Shown one piece after another: positions 1 to 6,299 of a stretch of 8,567 nt of DNA. Made by a program: the position numbers and the translations under genes. How positions within the stretch are numbered: position 1 is the first letter of the stretch; every line of letters begins with the position of its first letter. This stretch comes from CAZDDW01 sp043811105 (lineage in GTDB: Bacteria; Patescibacteriota; Patescibacteriia; UBA9934; CAZDDW01). The notes beneath the pieces were generated by a model, which saw only the letters and a program-made list of their open reading frames with translations, was not told the origin of the DNA and made no database searches. The DNA is taken from assembly GCA_043811105.1 (NCBI GenBank), contig JBDRNK010000061.1, positions 1 through 8,567 of the forward strand. The letters run 5' to 3'.

Positions 1-534
1 ACGACCAAGAACTGCAAAAACACCAATTGGAATAATCAAATCATGCAAAGCAGCGATTATGGTAAGCAGGCCATATTTCCAAGAAGCCACCGGTTCGGAT
101 ACTTTTCTAAATGCCCAGGCCACGTAAAGCAGGATTAATACTAAAGCAGCCACAATAGCTGAAAGAGCTTTGCTCTTTAGTTCCTGACCAATCACCGGTC
201 CGATCATATCAAAACGCAGTTCTTCGAGTTGACCAAATTCCAACTCAAGTCCGGCTAACAATTCCTGGTGCTCTTCCTCAGACAATGGGTTTAAACGAAT
301 AAGATAATTCCCTTCTCCGCTGGACTGAACCTGAGCTGATTCAAATCCAAGCTGATTGATCGTTCCGCGCAACTCAGCCACATTAGTCTCAGATTCAATT
401 TTAATCTCGCTTAAGCTTCCACCGGTAAAATCAATACCAAAGTTAAGACCAAGAACGGCTACAAGCAAAAAGCTAGCCAAAATTGAAATTAAGGAAATTG
501 AAAACCAAATTTTTCGTTTACCGATGATGTCCAT
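1..534 (-). CDS. secF: Protein translocase subunit SecF, N-terminal part (cut by window edge)
   Basis: SecF is the inner-membrane partner of SecD; together they assist SecYEG in protein export, using the proton motive force to pull substrate out on the far side of the membrane. The visible 178 residues begin MDIIGKRKIWF, with a first membrane segment at about residues 9-28, then the SecF signature GIDFTGGS at 33-40, a soluble first periplasmic domain to about residue 110, the GPVIGQEL motif at 112-119, a second membrane segment at about 123-142, and the start of the next segment with ALHD at 162-165. The frame is open to base 1, so the remaining C-terminal membrane segments lie outside. The ATG at 532-534 sits inside the last codons of secD (17-base overlap). 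No Shine-Dalgarno site is visible, so translation is probably coupled to secD. Identification is secure from motif order and neighbour. Confidence 0.96.
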   Translation of the reverse strand, partial: MDIIGKRKIWFSISLISILASFLLVAVLGLNFGIDFTGGSLSEIKIESETNVAELRGTINQLGFESAQVQSSGEGNYLIRLNPLSEEEHQELLAGLELEFGQLEELRFDMIGPVIGQELKSKALSAIVAALVLILLYVAWAFRKVSEPVASWKYGLLTIIAALHDLIIPIGVFAVLGR

Positions 535-1963
535 ACAAACGTTTATTTTGAGCCCATTTCCAACCGGCAATTAAACGCAACCAAACGCGTGTAACCGTAA
601 TCGCAGTGAACATGGACAATAAGATACCTACAGATAAAGTTAAGGCAAACCCTTTAATAAAGCTGGTGCTAAACCAGAATAAAACAGCGGCTGCAATCAA
701 AGTAGTAATGTTGCCGTCGCGAATTGATGTCCACGCTCGACGGAACCCTTCATCAATCGCACCCAAAACATCACGACCTGATGCTAATTCTTCGCGAAAA
801 CGTTCAAAAATCAAAACATTAGCATCAACAGCCATTCCAACAGAAAGAATAAAACCGGCAATTCCAGCCAAGGTAATGGTTACATCCAATGCCTTATATA
901 CAGCCAAGTTAAAGGCTGCATACATGATCAAAGCACACACTGCAAATAAGCCGGCAAGGCGATAATAAACGACCATATATAGACCCACCAGAGCAAAACC
1001 GATTAAAGCGGCAATAATACTTTTTTCAAGAGAAATTTGCCCCAAAGTCGGCCCGACTGTTTGTTGACTCATTAAATTCAAAGGTACTGGCAAAGCACCG
1101 GCATTCAAACGCTGAGACAAAATCTTGGCTTCATCTACTGTGAATTGACCGGTAATTACCGCTGTTCCACCATAAATTGCTTCTTGAACTGTTGGCATGC
1201 TAATAATCTCTCCATCAAGAAAAATTGCTAAAGGCTGGCCAACAAGGCGCTCTGTAATCTCACCAAACAACTTATCTCCTTCGCTATTGAAAGTTATAGA
1301 AACATATGGTTGGCCAGATGTTTGATCGAATTGAATATTGGCTCTGCTTAAGTGTCGGCCGGACAATTCAGTATTGACCCAAGGTGAAGGCAATTCTATT
1401 TCCGCTATACCCTCGGTTGCACCATCGGCCTGAACAATTTCAGTTTCCCCTGCTTCATTTGTTTGAACGATAAATTCAGTTGGCTGTTCATTAGCTTCGG
1501 CCAAGGCCTCTTCTGAATACTCTTTAAATTCCAGAATCGGAGTTTCGCCGATCAATTTTATTGCTTCGTTTGAATCCAAGACCCCGGCCAATTCAATTAT
1601 TACTCGGTATGATCCACCTGTTGTTGTTGTCTGAACAATCGGCTCAGAAACACCAAAAGCATTTACACGGCGCTCGATCACGTCTTTTACGCCGGACAAA
1701 GCATTAAGTTCATCCCCATCTTGGACTCCGGCCATGTCAGCCTCATAAACTAAGTGAGTTCCACCTTGCAGATCTAATCCAAGCTTAAATGGGTTATTAA
1801 AGCTGTCAGTTGGAATACCGATTTTGCTGGCATACTGTGGAAAAGCAAAAACCGCAGCCAGAATAAACAAGACTGCAGTGATAACTACGGTGATATATGT
1901 TTTTCCTCGAGTTGTTCGAACCGGCTGAGAATATTTGCTGGTCGGTGATCGATGATATTTCAT
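518..1963 (-). CDS. secD: Protein translocase subunit SecD
   Basis: SecD is the large subunit of the SecDF export motor in the cytoplasmic membrane. Numbered from the start chosen here (MKYHRSPTSK, 481 aa), it has a membrane segment at about 23-41, the SecD signature GLDLQGG at 62-68, RRVNAFGVSEP at 98-108, the large periplasmic domain, FLDGEIISMP and the ITGQFTVDEAK stretch before the second membrane segment, then GMAVDANVLIFER near 376-388 and RAWTSIRDGN, typical of the C-terminal membrane bundle. The open frame can be extended 18 codons upstream to 2017, but a good promoter (-10 at 1976-1981) lies inside that extension, so the ATG at 1961-1963 is preferred. The mRNA leader would then be only about 5-6 bases with no clear Shine-Dalgarno site. 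secF follows with a 17-base overlap, forming an operon. Nothing appears truncated. Confidence 0.96.
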   Translation of the reverse strand: MKYHRSPTSKYSQPVRTTRGKTYITVVITAVLFILAAVFAFPQYASKIGIPTDSFNNPFKLGLDLQGGTHLVYEADMAGVQDGDELNALSGVKDVIERRVNAFGVSEPIVQTTTTGGSYRVIIELAGVLDSNEAIKLIGETPILEFKEYSEEALAEANEQPTEFIVQTNEAGETEIVQADGATEGIAEIELPSPWVNTELSGRHLSRANIQFDQTSGQPYVSITFNSEGDKLFGEITERLVGQPLAIFLDGEIISMPTVQEAIYGGTAVITGQFTVDEAKILSQRLNAGALPVPLNLMSQQTVGPTLGQISLEKSIIAALIGFALVGLYMVVYYRLAGLFAVCALIMYAAFNLAVYKALDVTITLAGIAGFILSVGMAVDANVLIFERFREELASGRDVLGAIDEGFRRAWTSIRDGNITTLIAAAVLFWFSTSFIKGFALTLSVGILLSMFTAITVTRVWLRLIAGWKWAQNKRLYGHHR

Positions 1964-1975
1964 ACTTCGATCAGC

Positions 1976-2004
1976 ATTGTACTTAATCAGGAAAAAAAAG
2001 GCAA
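1976..2004 (-). promoter_or_regulatory. secDF promoter
   Basis: On the minus strand, TTGCCT (1999-2004) and TACAAT (1976-1981) are separated by exactly 17 bases, a sigma-70-type arrangement with a 5/6 match at -10 and 4/6 at -35. The start of transcription should fall near 1968-1970, only about 5-6 bases before the ATG at 1963. This placement argues against the longer secD reading frame. Confidence 0.65.
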
Positions 2005-2016
2005 GCAACAACTGCA

Positions 2017-2040
2017 CTGGCCAGCCATGGAAGACTCAGG
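2017..2040. repeat. Isolated copy of the inverted-repeat end of the 2205-2407 element
   Basis: The first 14 bases, CTGGCCAGCCATGG, followed after two bases by GACTCAG, match the reverse complement of the right end of the downstream element (2384-2407), differing by one inserted base and one substitution in the middle. It is the third occurrence of CTGGCCAGCCAT in about 400 bases. It may be a remnant of another copy or the far end of a larger element spanning 2017-2407. It lies directly behind the secD promoter. Confidence 0.6.
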
Positions 2041-2050
2041 GGGAGAGGTT

Positions 2051-2165
2051 TCAAGTTACAAGTTACAAGTTTCAAGTATCAAGGAAGGAACAAGGATCAA
2101 GGAACAAGTTGATATTTGTAACTTGACACTTCATTGAACCTTGTCCCTTGTTACTTGTTACTTTC
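2051..2165. repeat. CAAGTTAC/CAAGGAAC word-repeat patch with inverted arms
   Basis: This low-complexity stretch is built from variants of a 7-8 base word (CAAGTTA, CAAGTTT, CAAGTAT, CAAGGA, CAAGGAT) on the left and its complement (GTAACTTG, CCTTGT, TTACTTG) on the right. TCAAGTTACAA at 2051-2061 is perfectly complementary to 2116-2126, and ACAAGG at 2090-2095 to 2139-2144, so the patch can form an imperfect long hairpin. No ORF here looks coding. Together with the flanking elements it accounts for the gene-free stretch between secD and the 702-aa gene. I recall similar intergenic patches in candidate-phyla genomes, but that is recollection and not a search result. Confidence 0.7.
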
Positions 2166-2204
2166 TAAGCTCTTTGGCTCTTTGCTTCTTACGACCAGAA
2201 CAAG

Positions 2205-2407
2205 CTGGCCAGCCATTTTAAAGGACGAAGATATCCTTTTTGTGAAGACATGTGGAGCTGAACCCACTGCCCAATGGTCAGGATGATGATAATAGGTTTT
2301 GGTTCAGCGAAACTCGAGCGAGGCCAGAAATCCTTCTTCCAGGTTAAACTCTGGCCTGGCCGAGTGCTCTGAACAAAAAGGATGTCTGAGTCCCCATGGC
2401 TGGCCAG
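2205..2407. mobile_element. 203-bp MITE-like element with long imperfect terminal inverted repeats
   Basis: The ends are perfect 12-base inverted repeats: CTGGCCAGCCAT at 2205-2216 and its complement at 2396-2407. The pairing continues inward with GGAC 2223-2226/GTCC 2390-2393, then 14 pairs (one G-U) between 2230-2243 and 2373-2386. Inside are two further hairpins: GCTGAACC 2257-2264 with 2301-2308, and AGGCCAGA 2321-2328 with 2350-2357, the latter extended by CTCG/CGAG (2313-2316/2361-2364). The whole folds as a three-way junction. No transposase is present and no clear target duplication is visible, so this may be a non-autonomous mobile element or a structured RNA gene without visible promoter. 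The ORF crossing it has no plausible protein content. Confidence 0.55.
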
Positions 2408-2440
2408 GCAGGTGCTGGTACGGTCACATTTAAAGATATT

Positions 2441-2467
2441 AAAAAAAGCGGCAAGAAGGCTTGCCGC
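2441..2467 (-). terminator. Intrinsic terminator of the 702-aa gene
   Basis: On the minus strand, GCGGCAAG (2467-2460) and CTTGCCGC (2455-2448) form a perfect 8-bp stem with a 4-base loop, followed directly by seven U (2447-2441). It starts 7 bases after the stop codon of the upstream gene. Confidence 0.93.
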
Positions 2468-2474
2468 GTATGTT

Positions 2475-4583
2475 TTAAGTAGATATTCCGAGATCAGCAT
2501 AGTACCGCTGACGATTTTCAAGGAAACGTTGATAAAGAGCTTGACGATCAACATCCCCTTGTTTGTACCAGTTGAAGATCTCGTCCTCGCTATAGTGCTG
2601 ATGCAAAGCAATCAGCTCTTCAGGCGTTAAACCAAAGGCCTGGTTCATAACCTGTTGCGCGTGAACATCCTGAGCAACCTGAGCCCAGGGCCAGTACAGT
2701 TCCGGATCAGCGTCATCTGAGCCCTCGTAGGCTGTGGCTCGCTCAATCATGACCTCATTGGCCAAGATAAACCGAGACCAAATGTCTTCACCCAGATGTT
2801 CACGCAGTTGTTGAGCATCACTGGTTGACACCCTGTTTTTGGCCTGGTTGTCAAGACGAGCCACTTCATAGAAAAACTCATTATCCAGATGTGTCCTGTA
2901 TTCAGGTTCTTGACAGATTGCTTGAGCAGCCTGCTTTGACAGCTGACACAGTGCTTTCAGCATTATCAGCGGATCAATAAACATACCAGCGGATAGCCGA
3001 CTGTTTATGACCTTAACCAGCTCTTTCTCAGGAATTAGCTGGGTGTGGTTGTGAAGCATCTCCGAGTTTACTTGAATAAACTCGTGTTCGAGCAAGAGTG
3101 CCAGGTATCTTTCAGCTGTATCCGAATCCGCAAGCAACATCTTGGTAGCTTCAGAACACACCTCAGGCTCAATCTGGAACATTCCGACGATCAATTTCTC
3201 AGCTGGGACAAATTCACGCCTGAAAATACGATAGATCTGTTTTGCTTCTAGGCTATCCCAGAACACACTGTCAATCAGTCGATCAAAGATTGGCAGTTGT
3301 TCTTTTTCTGACAGCTCAGTGATCTTCATTCCTAGTGGCGTTTGTTCTCCTAAAACCAGGATATCCAAAGCCTCATCAGGATTAAAGAGCATGTGCTCCA
3401 AAGGCAAACAAATGAAACTATTTTCTATCGTACCAAGAGCAATGTCTTCTGCTCTGCTACGCAATGTGGTTATTTTGCTTTGTAGCAACTCAACCAAATA
3501 CATTCGTTGAACACCTTCAAACTGACAACCTCGCGCTTGCATTCGATGCATAAAGCCGTGGATCAAATCAGCTGTCTTAACCTTTTTGAGCTCAGACAAG
3601 GCCAGCAAATACTCATCACCACTTTTCAGATATTCCCGATCTTCTGCCTGAAGCGCGGTCAAAAACAGCTGGGTGCTGATCCATCGATCCTCAAGCGAAT
3701 CACCTGTTCCCTTTCCGCTTTCACTTCCGGTAAAGACGTCTTCAGGCAGATTTTGAAGTTGATACGGCAGAGCGCGAAGCATTTCCTGCTTGTTCAACTC
3801 ACTGGTCAACCAGCCACTAGCATTAGCAGAGCGTTCACATAACCGATTGATTTTTTCAGGATCAGTCACATCCAGATCAGATCGGATGGAAAGAAAATCT
3901 GTCAATGTGTCCGTATAGACCGGTCTGGCCAGACAAAAGCGAAAGCCCTTGGCACTAATCAGGTTGTTCTGGTTGAATTTGGCTTCAAGCCTGGCGATGG
4001 TCTTACCCTGTTCAATTGCCGTACGCACCAGACGCATAAAGAATTGACGAGACGGAAGAAGCCAAATCTGATGCATAGCACCGTTGACCGGCTGATCTGC
4101 CTTAGCTACCAGCTGGCGCATTGGCAGGTCATTTCCATTCATCAATGCCTGCCAGGCCGTATTTTCCAGCTGAGCCGGCAAATTCATTCCTGGCAAATAC
4201 CCAAGCTGTAAAGCCTGAAAAACCGAGCCAATAACCTGATCCTGAAAAGCTTCAGTAGCTTCCTGATCAGAATCATAGGCCAGATATAGTCCGGCATTGA
4301 TCAGCCTGGTGGCCTTCTGAGAAAACTCTTGGATATTAAACTGTGAGTCAACGGTCCGCCCAAGTTTCTTGGCAATCGAGATAATCACACCCCAAAGCCC
4401 AAGAAAAATCACTTCTTCCACAGGCAACGGAATCCAAGAGGCAACACCACCAAGCACTCGCTCGGTATTGCTGTCATATTGGCTAAGCAGGACATCAATG
4501 AACCTGCTCAGCGGCGTATTTTTGGGCAGTTCCGGCTTTTCCGGGACATGCACCAATGCCGTGACCGGCTGATGAGTATCCAT
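2475..4583 (-). CDS. Unrecognised 702-aa protein
   Basis: I do not recognise this protein. The start chosen is the ATG at 4581-4583 (MDTHQPVTAL), because GGAGG lies 5 bases upstream of it; the frame itself is open 16 codons further, but that longer start has no such site. The product is mostly polar and looks alpha-helical throughout, with a single short hydrophobic stretch at about residues 58-71 (VIFLGLWGVIISIA) flanked by EE and KK, too short to be sure of a membrane anchor. A flexible Gly/Ser stretch lies near 285-297 (TGSESGKGTGDS). The C-terminal 80 residues are rich in W, Y and Q. No signal peptide, zinc motif or nucleotide-binding loop is evident. It follows the 347-aa gene after a strong terminator, so it is probably a separate unit, and it ends in its own terminator. 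An obvious promoter was not found. Confidence 0.85.
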   Translation of the reverse strand: MDTHQPVTALVHVPEKPELPKNTPLSRFIDVLLSQYDSNTERVLGGVASWIPLPVEEVIFLGLWGVIISIAKKLGRTVDSQFNIQEFSQKATRLINAGLYLAYDSDQEATEAFQDQVIGSVFQALQLGYLPGMNLPAQLENTAWQALMNGNDLPMRQLVAKADQPVNGAMHQIWLLPSRQFFMRLVRTAIEQGKTIARLEAKFNQNNLISAKGFRFCLARPVYTDTLTDFLSIRSDLDVTDPEKINRLCERSANASGWLTSELNKQEMLRALPYQLQNLPEDVFTGSESGKGTGDSLEDRWISTQLFLTALQAEDREYLKSGDEYLLALSELKKVKTADLIHGFMHRMQARGCQFEGVQRMYLVELLQSKITTLRSRAEDIALGTIENSFICLPLEHMLFNPDEALDILVLGEQTPLGMKITELSEKEQLPIFDRLIDSVFWDSLEAKQIYRIFRREFVPAEKLIVGMFQIEPEVCSEATKMLLADSDTAERYLALLLEHEFIQVNSEMLHNHTQLIPEKELVKVINSRLSAGMFIDPLIMLKALCQLSKQAAQAICQEPEYRTHLDNEFFYEVARLDNQAKNRVSTSDAQQLREHLGEDIWSRFILANEVMIERATAYEGSDDADPELYWPWAQVAQDVHAQQVMNQAFGLTPEELIALHQHYSEDEIFNWYKQGDVDRQALYQRFLENRQRYYADLGIST

Positions 4584-4588
4584 TGTTT

Positions 4589-4593
4589 CCTCC
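4589..4593 (-). promoter_or_regulatory. Shine-Dalgarno site fixing the 702-aa start
   Basis: GGAGG on the minus strand, 5 bases before the ATG at 4583. It selects MDTHQP over the upstream in-frame ATGs. The ATG at 4595 overlaps the motif itself. Confidence 0.8.
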
Positions 4594-4613
4594 ATGGTTG
4601 TAATGAACACGGG

Positions 4614-4660
4614 TAAGAAAATATGTACCATGCTTAGTTTCTTATTTTCTTATTTTCTTA
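4614..4660. repeat. TAAGAAAATA inverted and tandem repeat upstream of the 702-aa gene
   Basis: TAAGAAAATA at 4614-4623 is perfectly complementary to TATTTTCTTA at 4643-4652, and the latter is repeated at 4651-4660 with an 8-base period. The repeat occupies the region where the promoter of the 702-aa gene should lie, so it could be an operator. It could equally be a low-complexity intergenic patch. Confidence 0.6.
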
Positions 4661-4674
4661 TCCGCGGTCATTAG

Positions 4675-4712
4675 AAAAAAGTCCCGACCGCCCGCGTGTG
4701 CGAACGGCCGGG
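4675..4712 (-). terminator. Intrinsic terminator after the 347-aa gene
   Basis: On the minus strand, CCCGGCCG (4712-4705) pairs with CGGTCGGG (4690-4683), including one G-U. The stem continues through U-G pairs and CG pairs to a loop near 4697-4700, and six U follow (4680-4675). The stem is unusually GC-rich and stable. It separates the 139/347-aa operon from the 702-aa gene. Confidence 0.9.
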
Positions 4713-4728
4713 CCGTAGTTTTGGTTGA

Positions 4729-5772
4729 CTAGAAGTCGTCCAAGTCCTCGATTCCTTGCTGTCCAGGATCGATGATCTTGCCGGCTGCTTCGGCCTGACG
4801 ACGGCGCTTTGCCACTGCCAGCTTGGCCACGGCAATCTCGTTCAGACTGAACTCGGGCATTTCCCCGTTTTCGATCATCTCGCCCAACAGTTCACCAGCA
4901 TCGATTGCATCCAAACCAACATCCTCGAACAGCTCAGCAGAGATATCCAGAGCATTGGTTGGTTTCAGATAGTCGTACCAGATGGCGGCAATCAGATAGT
5001 GTCTGATGGTCAGTCCCTGGACCTCGTCCAACTGATCGTCATCGGAAACACTATCTTCCTCGTCTTTGATAACCTGAGCTTCATACTCGTCGAGCTGATT
5101 CTCCAGCTCTTCTTCTTCAGCATCAGGATCACCCAAACCGACCGGTATGTCGTTGTTGGTGTCCGCTTGCGGATCCAGGTTGACGCTGCTGGTTGCCGTA
5201 CTCGGCTCCTCGGAAAACAGCCGAGCATAACCATCAACCGGGGTGTTCAGAAATTCCTCAAAATCAGGCCGGTCCTTGAGCTTCATTGCCCAGGAAAGCA
5301 GGGTCAGCATGACCTCGGAATTCATGCCGTCGTGAGGATTTTGCCTGTGACCGAGAATATTTCGTCTCTCTGTCAACAGATCATCGCGAACCTCAGACAA
5401 GATCGCTGTCAGCACGTCGTCCAAAGGAAGGACGCTGGCAGCGGCCATATAAAGGTCACCACCCTCTTGTAGCAACTGTGTGCGCGTTTCCGCCAACACA
5501 TGTTCGGTGATCAACGCTGACGCTCGATCACGATCAACTTCACCGCTGATACTGATGTCCATGATGTCAGCTGCCCCTCGAAGGGTCAACCGAACCGCTG
5601 ATGGCTGGTTAAGGGCCTTCAGGGCCGTTTCCGGATTGGCTCGAATCAAGGCACGGGCTCCACCTTGTTCCTGTGCGGATCCGTGCAAAGCAGCAGAAAA
5701 GACCGCTGCCACCTGCTCCCTTGAAGAATCTGCAGAAAGCTGAAGCGATCTGCGGTTGCCCTGGTCGGTCAT
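4729..5772 (-). CDS. Unrecognised 347-aa protein with acidic linker
   Basis: I do not recognise this protein. It starts at the ATG 5770-5772 with GGAGG 5 bases upstream (5778-5782). The start overlaps the stop of the preceding 139-aa gene as ATGA, so the two are translationally coupled. Three regions are visible: an N-terminal, probably helical domain (about 1-186); a strongly acidic, low-complexity linker (about 187-252, with runs such as DAEEEELENQ and DEEDSVSDDD); and a C-terminal domain (about 253-325) beginning LTIRHYLIAAIWYDYLKPTN. A basic patch, KRRR, lies at 322-325. The last residues are GIEDLDDF, an acidic tail ending in phenylalanine that loosely resembles the partner-binding tip of single-stranded DNA-binding proteins. 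No signal peptide or membrane segment is seen, so it is probably cytoplasmic. A strong terminator follows 16 bases after the stop codon. Confidence 0.88.
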   Translation of the reverse strand: MTDQGNRRSLQLSADSSREQVAAVFSAALHGSAQEQGGARALIRANPETALKALNQPSAVRLTLRGAADIMDISISGEVDRDRASALITEHVLAETRTQLLQEGGDLYMAAASVLPLDDVLTAILSEVRDDLLTERRNILGHRQNPHDGMNSEVMLTLLSWAMKLKDRPDFEEFLNTPVDGYARLFSEEPSTATSSVNLDPQADTNNDIPVGLGDPDAEEEELENQLDEYEAQVIKDEEDSVSDDDQLDEVQGLTIRHYLIAAIWYDYLKPTNALDISAELFEDVGLDAIDAGELLGEMIENGEMPEFSLNEIAVAKLAVAKRRRQAEAAGKIIDPGQQGIEDLDDF

Positions 5773-6188
5773 GTCAACCTCCGTATTGTTTTTGGAATGT
5801 ACAGGTGGGGCTGAATCTCAGCCCGCAAGTCGTCATCTGGATCACCGTCCAGACATTGCTCTTGATCATCAGTCTTTTCCGACATGGGCTGAATAGCCCA
5901 AGTCAGATACTGCAGAATCTGGAATAGAAGAAAATCCAACTCGTTGTCGTTCTTGAACTTGATTTCCTTGAGCATTTTTTCTACAGGATGGCCAGGCTTG
6001 GCCACCAACTGGTGATCTCGAACCCCGAGACAACCGGAGAAAATTGCTGCCAGATTCCATGACGTCAGAAGCTTCAAATCTTCAACCCTTAAATCAGCCA
6101 ACTGAAGGGCGGTCGTTTCGCGCAGCGAATCATCGCCTTCGCTTACATACATACCAAAGCTACTGACGAATTCAGATTTATCAAACAC
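5769..6188 (-). CDS. Unrecognised 139-aa protein, first gene of the operon
   Basis: I do not recognise this protein. It begins with GTG (6186-6188; read as MFDKSEFVSSFG). The upstream AAGGGGTG resembles a Shine-Dalgarno site with suitable spacing. It is soluble, with a helical core at about 25-100 (residues such as LRVEDLKLLTSWNLAAIFSG and FLLFQILQYLTWAI) and an acidic segment near 103-120 (SEKTDDQEQ, GDPDDDL). No catalytic motif is evident. Its TGA stop overlaps the ATG of the 347-aa gene (ATGA, 5769-5772), which usually means the two products are made together and may interact. A good promoter lies about 50 bases upstream, and a hairpin sits near the predicted 5' end of the mRNA. Alternative in-frame start codons downstream (for example the Met in FGMYVSE) have weaker support. 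Confidence 0.82.
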   Translation of the reverse strand: MFDKSEFVSSFGMYVSEGDDSLRETTALQLADLRVEDLKLLTSWNLAAIFSGCLGVRDHQLVAKPGHPVEKMLKEIKFKNDNELDFLLFQILQYLTWAIQPMSEKTDDQEQCLDGDPDDDLRAEIQPHLYIPKTIRRLT

Positions 6189-6211
6189 GTTTCACCCCTT
6201 ATCTGAGCTTA

Positions 6212-6230
6212 TTCTGCCTGTTTGGCAGAA
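6212..6230 (-). promoter_or_regulatory. Hairpin at the 5' end of the 139/347-aa operon mRNA
   Basis: TTCTGCC and GGCAGAA form a perfect 7-bp stem around a 5-base loop. It starts within about 2-4 bases of the predicted transcription start (near 6233). It could stabilise the 5' end of the mRNA, or act as a DNA operator, since dyads just downstream of a promoter are typical repressor sites. Confidence 0.55.
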
Positions 6231-6239
6231 CGACTGATA

Positions 6240-6268
6240 ATAGTATCCTAACACAGTGACCTTGTCAA
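6240..6268 (-). promoter_or_regulatory. Promoter of the 139/347-aa operon
   Basis: Minus strand: TTGACA (6263-6268), 17-base spacer, TACTAT (6240-6245). The -35 is perfect and the -10 matches 4/6. It lies immediately after the terminator of the dnaJ-like gene, so the two units are separated. Confidence 0.8.
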
Positions 6269-6270
6269 GT

Positions 6271-6295
6271 AAAAAACACCAGATTGCTCTGGTGT
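6271..6295 (-). terminator. Intrinsic terminator of the dnaJ-like gene
   Basis: Minus strand: ACACCAGA and TCTGGTGT form an 8-bp stem with a 4-base loop, followed by a run of U (6275-6271). It begins five bases after the stop codon at 6300-6302. Confidence 0.9.
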
Positions 6296-6299
6296 GTAT

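Noticed and set aside
2189..2611. 140-aa minus-strand ORF
   Set aside because: It crosses the gene terminator and the inverted-repeat element and overlaps the 3' end of the 702-aa gene in another frame. Its composition is not protein-like.
3685..3735. Nucleotide-binding P-loop in the 702-aa protein (TGSESGKGTGDS)
   Set aside because: The spacing does not fit GxxxxGK[ST], and no matching Walker B context is seen. It looks like a flexible linker.
4756..5472. 238-aa plus-strand ORF
   Set aside because: It is the antisense shadow of the well-supported 347-aa gene and has no ribosome binding site of its own.
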